64,000 bases of DNA from Dendrobium chrysotoxum (Eukaryota; Streptophyta; Magnoliopsida; Asparagales; Orchidaceae), in NCBI GenBank assembly GCA_019925795.1, contig CM034315.1, forward strand, positions 5,208,001-5,272,000, given 5' to 3'. Of the stretch, positions 54,867 through 64,000 are shown piece after piece. A model generated the notes under the pieces. The model did not search any database. It was not told the DNA's origin and saw only the letters and a program-made list of their open reading frames with translations. The first letter of the stretch is position 1, and each line of letters begins with the position of its first letter. A program made the position numbers and the translations under genes.

Positions 54867-55734
54867 GATTTTCGTGAGTGGCATGGCCCGTAAATAGGTG
54901 AAAGATCAGGGGTAGTTAGGGAGTGGTTTGAATGGACGGCCGATCTTGAATCCTTTGATCATAGATTGTTCGCTGGACATTTAAAGGTCTTAATGATGTC
55001 GGAATTTGGCGATCTTAGGCTCGTTGGATTCGTCTCGTCGAGACGCTCGATTCGAATATAAGCATGTCACATTTGGAGATCGTTTGGTAATCCAAATTAT
55101 GGTTTGAACCTTCCAATAGTGCTTCGGACTCTTGATTTGGACCCATTTGGGCTCGGATTGGGTCGAACTTGGTGTTGTTGTGTTCGTAGTTCCGAGACGT
55201 TCAGTTTGACTGTAAGTTCACTGAAATCGGAGTTTGGATGATCCCAAATTTAATTTCAGAAGTTTCCAACTTGATTTTGCCTCAAGATTCGTGCTCGATC
55301 AATATAAGTTTTTGATGACGTATCAGTTGCCCCCCTATTTTCGGACGTTAAAGTTCCAGAAGTTTGAAAATACGCGTCACAGTTTTTGGGGGATTTCTTC
55401 GTGCAATTTGATATTTGCAAAAAACCAAACTTGCTTGTAGAAGTCCCAAATGTCTCTAAAAGTGCAAAAATTGAGTCTGGAACGTCGAAAAATGGTTCCG
55501 GGGACCCCAAAAATGTCCGATTTGACCTTTTCGGGCCTGAAATTGGGCATGATGATGTGGCGCTGACGTGGCACTTGATCGTGGCTGATGTGGCGCCGAC
55601 GTGGTCATAACACACAAGATTTTGGTTGTCATTGTGTTAAGGTGGAGCTAACGTGGTCATGATTGTAGCTAATGTTGCATCTATTAGCTGAAATGTTATA
55701 ATTTAAATAAAAAAATAGGCATTTATAACAACTC

Positions 55735-55808
55735 TTCCCATGTGGAAGAGTGGTTAATTTTTTTGGTCCCATGCCTAAGGTCCTGGGTTCAAATCCCATG
55801 GAAGGAAT
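55735..55808 (+). other. tRNA-like block with Pol III-type A and B boxes in the LTR
   Basis: tggaagagtggttaa (55742-55756) resembles an A box and ggttcaaatcc (55786-55796) a B box, at tRNA-like spacing. A ttcccatg/catggaa pairing closes the block. The anticodon arm is not convincing, so it is not a tRNA gene. It may be a SINE head inserted in the LTR or a tRNA-derived part of it. Confidence 0.5.
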
Positions 55809-55847
55809 GGGCTGTTTTGCCTGGGCCCGCGCTGTGGCCCGCATGGG

Positions 55848-55906
55848 TTAACTTCCCTAACCTCCCTAACTCCCTAACCTCCCTTAACTTCCCTAACTCC
55901 CTTAAT
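55848..55906. repeat. Telomere-like CCCTAAC degenerate repeats
   Basis: About eight copies of ccctaac, ccctaact or cccttaact in tandem, resembling the plant telomere unit CCCTAAA but irregular. They lead directly into the C32 tract. Confidence 0.7.

Positions 55907-55907
<1 letters not shown>

Positions 55908-55939
<32 letters not shown>
55908..55939. repeat. Homopolymer tract of 32 C
   Basis: Uninterrupted C run followed by acctatttatacccccc. Length may be affected by sequencing or assembly. Confidence 0.8.
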
Positions 55940-55977
55940 ACCTATTTATACCCCCCCTTAGGCCCTTAACCCTTGCA

Positions 55978-56012
55978 CCTTTCCCCCCCTTCCCCTCTCT
56001 TTTCTTTCACGT
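55978..56012 (-). other. Polypurine tract of the Tat-lineage element
   Basis: On the minus strand an almost pure purine run (aaagaaaagagaggggaagg and further gggaaagg) ends directly at the LTR start TGCAAGGG. Confidence 0.75.
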
Positions 56013-56201
56013 AAGGCCTTCCCCTGGCCCTGAACGGGTGGCATCCCTCGTCCAGGCCCAGGGCCCCTTGCTGCGAGAAGGAGACTCCTTCCCCTCTACC
56101 CTTCTGCCTGCCTGCCCTCTTGCTATACGGGAGGTCTTCCCCTACCTTCGGATAGGTGGCATCCCTTATCCTACAGCAGAGCCCCTCCCTATACAGAGGT
56201 C

Positions 56202-57894
56202 ATGCCGGGCGACCCCCTTCCCTCGAGTGATCCCGCGGTCGGGAGAAAGCCTGCCGCGTTGCCTGACAGAGAGCGGAGGTCCACTAAAGGAGCGAAGGTG
56301 GATGATGTTGCGTCCACTATTACAGGAGATCTTCTGATGCTTCTCCATAAGAATTTTCACATCCCTAATGATGTGGTGACGACAGTTCCGAAGAGGTCTG
56401 ATCGGGCCAGTCTTCCTCCTCCCTGGTATCTTACTGTCAGTGAGACCATTCTGCGAGCAGGACTGCGCTTTCCACCTTCCGCTGAGCTGGTCGAGATTTT
56501 GAGAAGATGCAGAGTGTGCTTGTCGCAGTTTTCTTATAGAGCCATGTCGGTGACAGTAGGACTGATTGCCCTTTTCAGAGACCGAGGGGCTGTGCTGACA
56601 CCTGAGCACCTTTCGCGGATTGGACGGCTTACCAGCGACATGCAGGGGCGTGTGACTTTTAGATGCAAATGGTTAGACATGTGCACTCGGGACCCTGCGA
56701 AGAATTGGTCCAGTTCCTACTTTTTTGTGAGGAATGACTGGGGCCTACTTGAGAAGTGAGGGAAGATGAGGGACTTGCCAGCTCCTTTGCACGCGGAGAG
56801 GAGGACATAATGAGGCTTCTGAAGGTCCCTAATGTCAAGCATCTTCTATATGAGGTTCGTTAATTAAATAAGTATATAGAAGAAGAGTTTCTGTTCAAGG
56901 TTGGCCTGTCCTTTCACTCCGGGAGGTCGGATGCTCGGATGTTAAAGCCAACTTCCAAGGTTCTTGAGCCACCTGTCCCAGTTCCGAAGGCTGCCTCTAA
57001 GCGACAGGTGGGAGGTGAAGATCCCCAGGTTTTGCTGAAGAAGAAGAAGTTGGAGGGGGTTGCGGCGAACACAGGCAAGGTTGCACCTGTTTCTTCCCCT
57101 ATCAAGATTCGTGTTCCTGGGATGTCTTGAACCATCAATGTGTCGGACGTCGCAAAGCTGATGACATGGTAAGGAATTCTTTTTTTTAGTGTTTCTTTTT
57201 CTTTTTATTCTGGAATGGCTTCTGATTCACCTCTTCCCTCTTATTTCAGTTGTCACGGCGTACAGAGCTCGAGGCCGAGCTAACGGGAGCCCTGAATGAA
57301 TGGAATGCTGAATTTGTGAAGATCAAGTATTTTCAGGGAGAATTCAAGCGGAAGTATGACCAGAAGACTAGAGAGGCCAAGGTGCTGGAGGAGGAGCTGT
57401 GCGGGTGTAGGACCGAGCTGGCAAATATAGTACAATCCATATCCATCCAGAACCAGCAGATAGATCATCTTCAGGTCGATCTTGAGAGGGCTCAGGCGAT
57501 GATCACCCAGCTTCGTGAGGATCAGAGGGCTTCTGGAGAGAAAGTTGCGGTGCTCAAGGCTGAGAACAAGAGGTCCCAGACTCTTATTGCTGAGAAGGAA
57601 GCTGCTCTAACGAGTTTTGAGTCTGCAAGGGTCTTTGATGATTTCAAGAAGTCCATAGCTTTCAAGATTATCATCCAGGACCATGTTCAGAAGGCTCGCG
57701 ACCACATTTATGAGGTAGAAGTGAAGGCTTTAGAGCAGCAGTGCCTTGATGATGGGTTCATCCGGGGCTTCATGAAGGGAGTCTGCTTGATGCAGCGAAA
57801 GACCAGAGTGGAGGTTGAGGGGCTGACACCTAGCCAGGCTTCAGATGATTTTCCTCCGGGTTCTGATGGCGACGAGATAGAGAGCGAGCTGTAG
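56202..57894 (+). pseudogene. Opposite-strand gene unit of the Tat element (Transposase_28-like domain plus coiled coil)
   Basis: On the strand opposite to gag-pol lie three collinear pieces. Piece 1 (56202-56759) is a globular domain (YLTVSETILRAGLRFP, MSVTVGLIALFRDRG, GLLEK) that I liken to the Pfam 'putative gypsy type transposon' domain (PF04195). Piece 2 (56800-57167) is a basic, Lys-rich linker with stops. Piece 3 (57250-57894) is the coiled coil. A GTAAGG...TTTCAG intron-like segment (57169-57249) lies between 2 and 3, though the phases do not match as it stands. Unrelated ORFs on the opposite strand here are known from Grande- and Retand-type elements. Function unknown. Stops show the copy is broken. 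Confidence 0.7.
57250..57894 (+). pseudogene. Coiled-coil C-terminal exon of the opposite-strand unit
   Basis: A 214-codon open stretch without an ATG start, beginning after a TTTCAG acceptor. Heptad-rich sequence runs from ELEAELTGALNEWNAEF through IDHLQVDLERAQAMITQL to KRSQTLIAEKEAAL. A second conserved block follows (DDFKKSIAFKIII, GFMKGVCLMQ) and an acidic end (PPGSDGDEIESEL). Likely oligomerisation region. Confidence 0.75.
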
Positions 57895-58785
57895 AAGGCC
57901 TTTGCCCTCGAGGCTGATGATGAGGTGGTAGACATTGAGTAGTGTCTTTACTAGTTGTACTTATCTGATCTTTCTTAGCGCTTTAGTTTATGTTGGATAT
58001 TTGTGCTCATATATGTCGTCGTTTATGATTTAGTAGTGGATTGCTTATTTAGTAGTGAATTATGTGTTGCCTTCAATGATTTAGCCTGAATGACCTTTAC
58101 GCTCCTTCTTTCTTTTAAGGTACTTGAATCGTCTGAGATTATTGATTAATGTCGTTCAATCTATACGAAAGAGGTCAGGTTGTACCGACTTAGGACCAAC
58201 TCTCGAGCGACTGAGATTCTAGCTTCTCTTTTTAAGGAGTTCAAGTTTCAAGTGAAGGACTTTTGACCTTTTCGAGGTTGTTAATTATAGCATTGCATAA
58301 TGCTTTTTAACCTGTGTGGAAGAGGTCAGCTGGATCCCCCTGGGACCGATCATCTAGTGATTGAGGTGTAATGAAGAGTGTGCGTACCTCGAACCAAGGA
58401 TATTATAACTAATTGGCATCCACATAGGATGTTTTGACCTATCCGAGGTTGTGAATTGAAGCATTTGGTTATGCTTCTTAACCTGTGTGGAAGAGGTCTG
58501 ATCAAATCCCCCTGGGACTGATCATCCTGGATTGAGTTGCAATCGGGTTGCGTATTACTCGCATCTAGGATTTCAAGATTAAGGCTCACAGTGTGCATGA
58601 GATTACAGTCCTAATTGAAGGAGGCAATAATGTAACTGAACAAGGGAACAGAACTTTACTGCACTTAACAACACCATACTTCCCTGATACAATTTAGGGA
58701 TAGGAGCTACAAATGTTACTGTCAATATAGGAGGTAAACGATACTTAACACATATAACACTTGAAAACAAAAATACTTTTATCTT
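57895..58785. other. Non-coding zone of the Tat element with about 171-bp direct repeats
   Basis: Two imperfect copies at about 58261-58400 and 58432-58570 share ttttgacct..tccgaggttgt, a small palindrome (agcattgcataatgct / aagcatttggttatgctt), ttaacctgtgtggaagaggtc and ccccctgggac.gatcat. A third, more decayed copy is near 58140-58215. They may act as regulatory or packaging sequence; this is not shown. Confidence 0.7.
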
Positions 58786-59700
58786 CTACTGATAGTATTT
58801 GTGAAGGTTATCCACATTCCAGGTCCGAGGAAGCATCTTTCCTTCAGCATCTTTTAGTTTGAAAGTTCCGGGCTTCACTACGGCTGCCACCAAGTACGGA
58901 CCCTCCCAGAGGGGGGAAAGTTTGTTACGCTGAGGGCCTTTTCCTGCCGCCTCGATGCTGCGCAGAACCAGATCTCCTATCGTTATACGGTGTGGTTTCA
59001 TCCTTCGGTTATAGTGACGGGCAATCCTCTGGTGATATGTAGCGGTCTTGAGTGCCGCTTCGTCTCTTATTTCTGGGATGAGGTCTAGATTGCATCTAAG
59101 CCTTTCTTCGTTGCCGTTGAAGTCAAAAGTTTAGACTCTATGACTTGGAACTCCAATGTCGACTGGAATGATGGCTTCAGTGTCAAAGCAGAGATTGTAT
59201 GGGATTTCTCCTGTTGGGGTTCGTGCCGTGGTACGATAGGCCCAGAGAACATTTGGGATTTCATCAGCCCATTGCCCCCCAGCCTTCTCCAAGCGTGTCT
59301 TCAATCCTTTCAGAATCGTCCGGTTAGTGACCTCTATCTGTCTATTGGTCTGGGGATGGGCCACAGCCGTGTGTACTAGCTGAATGTGAAGATCTTTACA
59401 AAATGTGGTAAAGACATTTTCCGTGAATTGTGTTCCGTTATCTGTGATCACCTTGGCGGGAATGCCGAAACGACATATTATGTTCTTCCATAAGAACTGC
59501 TTGGCATTTGCTTCTGTGATTTTTGCCAGAGGCTCGACCTCTACCCACTTGGTGAAATAATCCACAGCTAGTATAATAAATTTTTGTTGTCCAGTGGCTA
59601 TGGGGAAGGGCCCCATAATGTCGATCCCCCATTGAGCAAAAGGCCAGGGACTCTGTAGTGTGTGAGATTTCTGTAGCAGGTAGATGGGTAAGGTTGGCAT
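58786..59700 (-). pseudogene. Tat-element integrase core and C-terminus
   Basis: Frame 59131-59700 has the integrase catalytic core: FAQWGIDIMGPFPIA (first Asp), AKVITDNGTQFTENVF (second Asp) and HPQTNRQIEVTNRTIL (Glu). The YRTTARTPTGEIPYNL segment follows. After one stop (59131) the same frame continues through GDLVLRSI, NKLSPLWEGPYLVAAV and PRTWNVDNLHKYY, the standard C-terminus of this lineage, to 58786. The catalytic triad is intact. Confidence 0.9.
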
Positions 59701-60169
59701 GTAATATACAATTATTGTACTTTCGTACGAACTCTAGTGCATCTTGTTTCATCGTGGGCCAGTAGAAAGCTTGTCTCATTATCTTATGGGCGAGTGCCCT
59801 TCCGTCCAAATGTTCTCCACAGATGCCTGAATGTACTTCTCGGAGGGCATAGTTAGCTTCTGAAGGAGGGAGGCACTTGAGGTAGGGCCCTGTGAAAGCT
59901 CGTTTGTATAACTCTTCATTTACAACAGTAAAGTTGGATGCCTGCCTCCGAAGTCGTACTGCTGCTATTGGGTCTTTTGGAAGAACACCTTCTTGTAAGA
60001 AAGATAGGAGAGGGCTGATCCAGGATATCTCTCCTAATTCAATTGACTGTATTATCCATGGGCCCAGAATACTTGTAAAATATATCTCCTTGATATACCT
60101 TCTTTTGTATGTGTCACCGGTTGTAGCCGTAGCTAGTTTGGAGAGGGCGTCTGCTCGCGTATTTTGTTC
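59701..60169 (-). pseudogene. Tat-element linker and integrase zinc finger
   Basis: In the frame of RT and RNase H the minus strand continues from ADALSKLA through LYKRAFTGPYLKCLP and REVHSGICGEHLDGRALAHKI to FYWPTMKQDALEFVRK. It then loses frame near 59660-59680. In the HHCC finger the first Cys appears as Tyr (KYNNC instead of C..C). The frame change leads into the integrase core. Confidence 0.8.
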
Positions 60170-60565
60170 TCAAAGAATATGTATAACTTGATGTTCGCTT
60201 ATACGAGCTAGGAGCAGATTTACCATGTTACAATAAAGTGCCAACTGAGTGTTGTGGATTTCAAACTCCCCCTCCACCTGTGAAGCAACTAGTTGTGAAT
60301 CAGTGTAGATCATCAGGTTTTGAACTTCACAGTCAATTGCCAGGCGTAATCCAACAATAAGAGCCTCATATTCTGCTGCGTTGTTTATTACAGGGAACTT
60401 GAGTCGGAGACCGTATTCAAGAGGAACTTGTTGTGGAGAGATCAACAAGATCCCTGCTCCAGCACCTGAACTTTCGGATGCTCCGTCAACATACATCATC
60501 CAGCACGGGGGAGAAGGAGAAGTGCTTAGTGACTTGTCAGATACTGAGATGGTGCATTCAACCAT
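60170..60565 (-). pseudogene. Tat-element second (archaeal-type) RNase H
   Basis: MMYVDGASESSGAGAGILL, NNAAEYEALIVGLRLAI and IYTDSQLVASQVEGEF give the Asp, Glu, Asp acidic triad of an additional RNase H domain, known from Tat-lineage retrotransposons. It is in the same frame as RT, separated by stops. Confidence 0.88.
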
Positions 60566-60859
60566 GAAATCTGCAAGTGCATGGGACTTGATATCCGGTC
60601 TGGGCAGGTAATGAATGTCAAATTCTCACAGTTCTATAGACCACTTGATGAGCCTGCTAGAGGCTTCGGGCTTCTGTAGGACATTTTTTAATGGCAGATT
60701 CGTGTAGACCCCAATCGTATGGGCCTGGAAGTAGGGGCGTAGCTTCCTAGCCGAGTAGACTAAGGCTAGCGCTGTTTTATCTACTACGGGATAACGTCCT
60801 TCTATTTTAGATAGGATCTTGCTGACATAGTATACAGGGTGCTGAGTAGCATTCTCTTC
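60566..60859 (-). pseudogene. Tat-element gypsy-type RNase H, C-terminal half
   Basis: Follows RT in frame after a TGA at 60857-60859: HPVYYVSKIL, RYPVVDKTALALVYSARKL, RLIKWSIEL and a further stop, then FDIHYLPRPDIK and ALADFMVE. Typical RNase H with its tether region. Confidence 0.8.
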
Positions 60860-62045
60860 TCAGACTAGGACTGAACTGATTGCCTGGGCGGAAACAGCCA
60901 AGTACAAAAATAATTTTTCCCCTGGAATTGGCTTTGAGAGTAGTGGAGGTGAAGCAAGATAGGTTCGAAGCTGCTCAAATGCCTCTTGACATTCATCAGT
61001 CCATTGAAATCCTGAGTTACGGGCCCCTCGGAGGATCTTAAAAAAGGGCAGATATTTATCCCCGGAGCGAGCTAAGAAACGAGAGAGTGCCGCGATCCTT
61101 CCGTTTAGTCTCTGGACTTCTTTGATGTTCCTTGGAGGTACCATATCCCTTAGAGCCTGGATCTTCTCAGGATTGGCTTCAATTCCCCGGTGGGTGACCA
61201 TGAACCCCAAGAATTTTCTTGAGGCAACTCCGAACGCGCATTTAGAGGGGTTGAGGCGCATGTTATAGGATTGCAGAAGACAGAAGCACTGTTCTAAATT
61301 CGAGATATGCTGTGATTTTTTAAGACTTTTGACTAGCATGTCATCCATGTATACCTCCATAGTATGCCCAATAAGGTCTTTAAATACCTTATTCATGAGA
61401 CGCTGATATGTGGCTCCTGCGTTTTTTAGTCCGAAGGGCATAACCTGGTAGCAGTATAGTCCTCTGTCTGTTTGAAAAGCTGTCGCCTCCTCGTCTGCGG
61501 GATTCATCCTTATTTGGTTGTAGCCTGAGTAGGCATCCATGAAGCTCAGCATTTGGTGCCCAAATGTGGCATCCACTAGTTGATCGATGCGAGGGAGAGG
61601 AAAGCTGTCTTTCGGACAGGCTTTATTGAGGTCTGTATAGTCTACACACATCCTCCAAGCTCCACTGGTCTTTTTGACCATGACTACATTTGCCAGCCAT
61701 GTGGGATAGTGTACTTCCCGTATGAATTCAGCTTTTAGGAATTTGTCAACCTCCTTTTCAATTACTTGCTGGCGCTCTGGTGCGAAATTCCGCTTCTTCT
61801 GGATTACTGGCTTGCAGGTTGGGTTTATTCTGAGAGAGTGGGTGATTACCTCAGGGCTAATTCCTGGCATATCCACTGGAGTCCAGGCGAAGACATCCTG
61901 ATTTTTCTGTAGAAATTCTACGTACTTCGTCTTTTCTTCTTCTAAGAGTAATGACCCGATCTGTACTGTTCTTGAAGGATGTTCATCGGACAGGGAGATA
62001 TGGGCAAGGTCCTCGACGGGGGAAGCCTTTTGAGGAACATCTTCA
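60860..62045 (-). pseudogene. Tat-element reverse transcriptase
   Basis: Open from about 62045 to 60860. RT motifs: WLANVVMVKKTSGAWRMCVD, YTDLNKACPKDSFPLPRID, DAYSGYNQIRM, VMPFGLKNAGATYQRLMN, VYMDDMLVKS (catalytic Asp pair), NPSKCAFGV and FLGFMVTHRGIEANP. The start of RNase H (LYLAVSAQAISSVLV) follows. These are standard for the plant Tat/Athila branch. Catalytic residues are intact, with a stop at each end of the stretch. Confidence 0.92.
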
Positions 62046-62215
62046 TTTCATAAATCAAAGTCCTCGATGCTCAAGATAATTGATGGGCGCGTTTGAGCTT
62101 GTCGAAGATAACATGATTATGCTTCTTACTGATCTCCTTGCACTATACCAATTCCTGCTGGGGTGAGAAATTTTAACTTTAGGTGTGGGATTGAGGCAAC
62201 AACCCCGAAGATCGA

Positions 62216-62680
62216 TTATAAGGGCCTTCCAAAGATAGCATTGTATGATGATTCCGACTTCACGATAATAAATTGGATAGAGTGTGTGGCTTGTCGGGGG
62301 AACTCTCCTAGTATGACGGGAAGGCTGATCGTGCCTTCTACTCGTACGGGCCGATTGTCAAATCCGTATAACGGTCCTGCGGCAGGCTGGAGTTTTTCTC
62401 TTGCAAGACCCAAGCTAAGAAAAGTGGAGTAGAATAATACATCTACAGAGCTCCTGTTGTCTACCAAGATTCTCTTGACCTTATAGCATGGATCACCGAT
62501 TCCTGCACTTATTACGAGTGGGTCTTGATGAGGGGTCTTCACCCCTTCCAGGTCTGAATCATTGAAGGTAATAGAATGGTCGGCACGGGACTTCTTTGGT
62601 GTAGGCTCTTTGGTGACGACGACCAGTACTTGACTTGGCATTGAAGGTCCCCCAGCAATGGTTTCAATTTTGCCCACCAT
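62216..62680 (-). pseudogene. Tat-element aspartic protease
   Basis: Retropepsin region with ISAGIGDPCYKVKRILVD, NRSSVDVLFY, LQPAAGPLYGFDNRPV, SYNAIFGRPL. Where the family has D-[TN]-G-S-S this copy reads DNRSS, so the active-site Gly is replaced by Arg, likely inactivating. Located between gag and RT, as usual. Confidence 0.85.
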
Positions 62681-62767
62681 CTGACTATTGTTTACTTGTT
62701 ATTTTTATTGTTGAATCTTCCCCCCAGCTTGGACACCATCCTCCCAGGTTGTTAGATTCTTGACAAA

Positions 62768-64000
62768 TTATTGGAGATACCCCTGCTGGATCAGTCTTTC
62801 GATCTCTTCTTTGAGCTGTCTGCAGGCTTCGGTAGTATGCCCACGACTGCGGTGGAAGTGGCAATATTGTTCCTGATTCCCGACATTGGGTTTTAAAGGT
62901 TGAGGCCACTTAACGCTTTCCTGATTTTGGATGGCCATTAGCACATTGGTCCGGGACGCGTTGAGTGGTGTATACTCCTTTTCTGGGCGAGATTCTCGCC
63001 GTGGCTGTGAGGGTCGAGGGGGCAAACTAGCGTTCTTCTTTCGATGGGAGGAAGGATTTTCCATCCCAGGTGTGCTTTTTCGTTTCCCAGTTATTTGCTC
63101 GAACTGCTTCCTGTGGGCATTGATGGCCTCATCGGTAGATATTTGTGCCTCTACACGATGGATTAGGTCAGCATATGAAGGGACCGTATCCCGCATAAGG
63201 GCTGAGTAAAAAGGGCATGGGCGGAGTCCTCCAAGAAAGACTCCTCTGAGTAACTCAGGATCTACTCCAGGAATCTGTCGAGCTTCAGTAGAAAACCTCT
63301 GGAAGTACTCCTTGAGGGACTCATTTTCGTTATGTCGGATTCCAGAGAGATGGGAGGAGTCTTTAACCATCCTTCGATTGGCGACAAATTGTTCGACGAA
63401 CACTTTGGCCAATTTAACAAACATGGGAATAGATCCGGCAGGGAGCGAATAAAACCATGTTCGGGCCTGCCCTTTAAGAGTGGCAGGAAAGACTTGGCAG
63501 AGGAGCGCATCTGAAGCTCGCTGGATGTGCATTATAGTTCTGTAGTGATCGATATGCTCGTGTGGGTCAGATGTCCCGTCATAGGAATCGATGCTGGGTA
63601 GCTTGAATCCTGCTGGGATAGGATACTGAAGAATGGCCTCAGTCAGAGGTGATGACTCCTGGAAATCCCATGGGCGAGGTGGTTGCCTCACACCTCCCCC
63701 AGGGAATTCTTCTCAGACCAGCCTTCGCAATTCATGCCTTAGGGCGTTTCGAGGGAGTTCAGCAATATGGGGCCGGGCTAGGCCTTCGGGAGCATCTTGA
63801 GGAATGCGGTGTTGCTGATCTGCACGCGAAGGATGGGTAGAGCTGGCAGTATCAGCAAGTTCATCATCTTGACGTGTTGGGGGACGTCTCCTTGGTGGAG
63901 GGAGAGGAAACTCGACATGAAGGTGGTCTGCTGGAACATCTTCGACTCTTGGCGGATCTTGAGGGAGTAGAATCTCGTCAGGAGGTGCTAGTGTAGGTGT
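62768..64000 (-). pseudogene. Tat-element gag (N-terminus beyond window)
   Basis: Frame 62768-63691 has the capsid-like gag core (PSIDSYDGTSDPHEHIDHYR, VFPATLKGQARTWFYSLP, ESLKEYFQRFSTEARQIPG, GVFLGGLRPCPF). A Lys/Arg/Pro-rich linker and a C/H motif (YCHFHRSRGHTTEAC) follow. A stop near 63712 separates it from an upstream in-frame stretch (PPDEILLPQDPP, PSRADQQHRIPQ) that runs off the window. Confidence 0.85.

Larger units (their letters stand above)
54048..55977 (-). repeat. 3' LTR of the Tat-lineage element (about 1.93 kb)
   Basis: The inner boundary is set by the long polypurine tract: on the minus strand the purines end and TGCAAGGG starts at 55977. The outer boundary is the TG near 54048 (54051 also possible). 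The LTR contains a TATA box (54858-54866), the 30-bp minisatellite, telomere-like repeats, a C32 tract and a tRNA-like block. The second LTR is outside the window, so boundaries are not confirmed by comparison. Confidence 0.65.
54048..64000 (-). mobile_element. Tat-lineage gypsy element (Retand/Grande-like), 5' end outside window
   Basis: On the minus strand: 3' LTR (54048-55977), polypurine tract, an opposite-strand gene unit, a non-coding zone with repeats, then integrase, second RNase H, RNase H, RT, protease and gag running up to the window end. Two features mark the Tat lineage: an additional archaeal-type RNase H after the normal one, and extra ORFs between integrase and the 3' LTR. At least 9.95 kb is present, with the gag N-terminus and 5' LTR beyond 64000. 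Pol has at least four stops and one frameshift. Confidence 0.9.

Noticed and set aside
54204..54877. Long ORFs on both strands across the minisatellite (10-residue repeats such as HFAGPPPEAL)
   Set aside because: The 30-bp unit keeps several frames open by arithmetic alone, and the region is LTR. Not evidence of a repeat protein.
55735..55808. Functional tRNA gene
   Set aside because: A and B boxes are present but no convincing anticodon arm or full acceptor stem.
56166..56609. Minus-strand ORF opposite the Transposase_28-like domain
   Set aside because: Shadow of the plus-strand frame; composition and lack of motifs favour the plus strand.

Overview
The window looks like nuclear DNA of a flowering plant. 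It is AT-rich and intron-containing, and most of it is LTR retrotransposons of typical plant lineages (chromoviruses and a Tat-lineage element), RTE- and L1-type LINEs, a tRNA-derived SINE and MITEs. There are no operons or ribosome binding sites. The species cannot be named from the sequence.

The one recognisable complete-length host gene is a class I ubiquitin-conjugating enzyme (E2, UBC8/UBC10-like, 148 codons). It lies on the + strand in four exons (16203-16272, 34695-34821, 37126-37230, 48890-49033) spread over about 33 kb. Intron 1 (18.4 kb) holds an RTE LINE interrupted by a reverse-strand gypsy element (18643-22983, LTRs and near-perfect TSD) and by a second, reverse-strand RTE LINE (23851 to about 26973). 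Intron 2 holds another LINE remnant. Intron 3 (11.7 kb) holds a young Galadriel-type chromovirus (37361-45906; 1676-bp LTRs with one difference found; TSD tgtct) and a decayed L1 LINE. Exon 2 carries a one-base deletion that puts a stop in frame, so the gene is either a recent pseudogene or hit by a sequence error.

Left flank (1-16.0 kb): a mosaic of decayed elements. These are a Del/Tekay-like gypsy remnant, a copia gag fragment on the opposite strand, a gypsy gag-protease ORF with its 5' LTR, a second diverged Del-type LTR, a plus-strand integrase plus 3' LTR, and a reverse-strand RT/RNase H remnant. At 12467-13135 is the C-terminal lobe of an atypical (inactive-type) LRR receptor kinase, lacking its N-terminal parts.

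Right flank (49-64 kb): AT-rich DNA with MITEs and a full-length SINE with 8-bp TSDs. From about 54048 to the window end runs a Tat-lineage (Retand/Grande-like) gypsy element in reverse orientation. Its roughly 1.93-kb 3' LTR contains a 30-bp minisatellite, a C32 tract, telomere-like CCCTAAC repeats and a tRNA-like block. Between that LTR and pol lies a gene-like unit on the opposite strand (a Transposase_28-like domain followed by a coiled coil). gag, protease, RT, RNase H, a second (archaeal-type) RNase H and integrase follow on the minus strand with several stops. The 5' LTR is outside the window.

The most noteworthy observations are the transposon-inflated E2 gene and its frameshift, the opposite-strand gene unit of the Tat element, the 103-codon membrane-anchor ORF inside both chromovirus LTRs, and the overlap of the chromovirus pol frame with its own 3' LTR.
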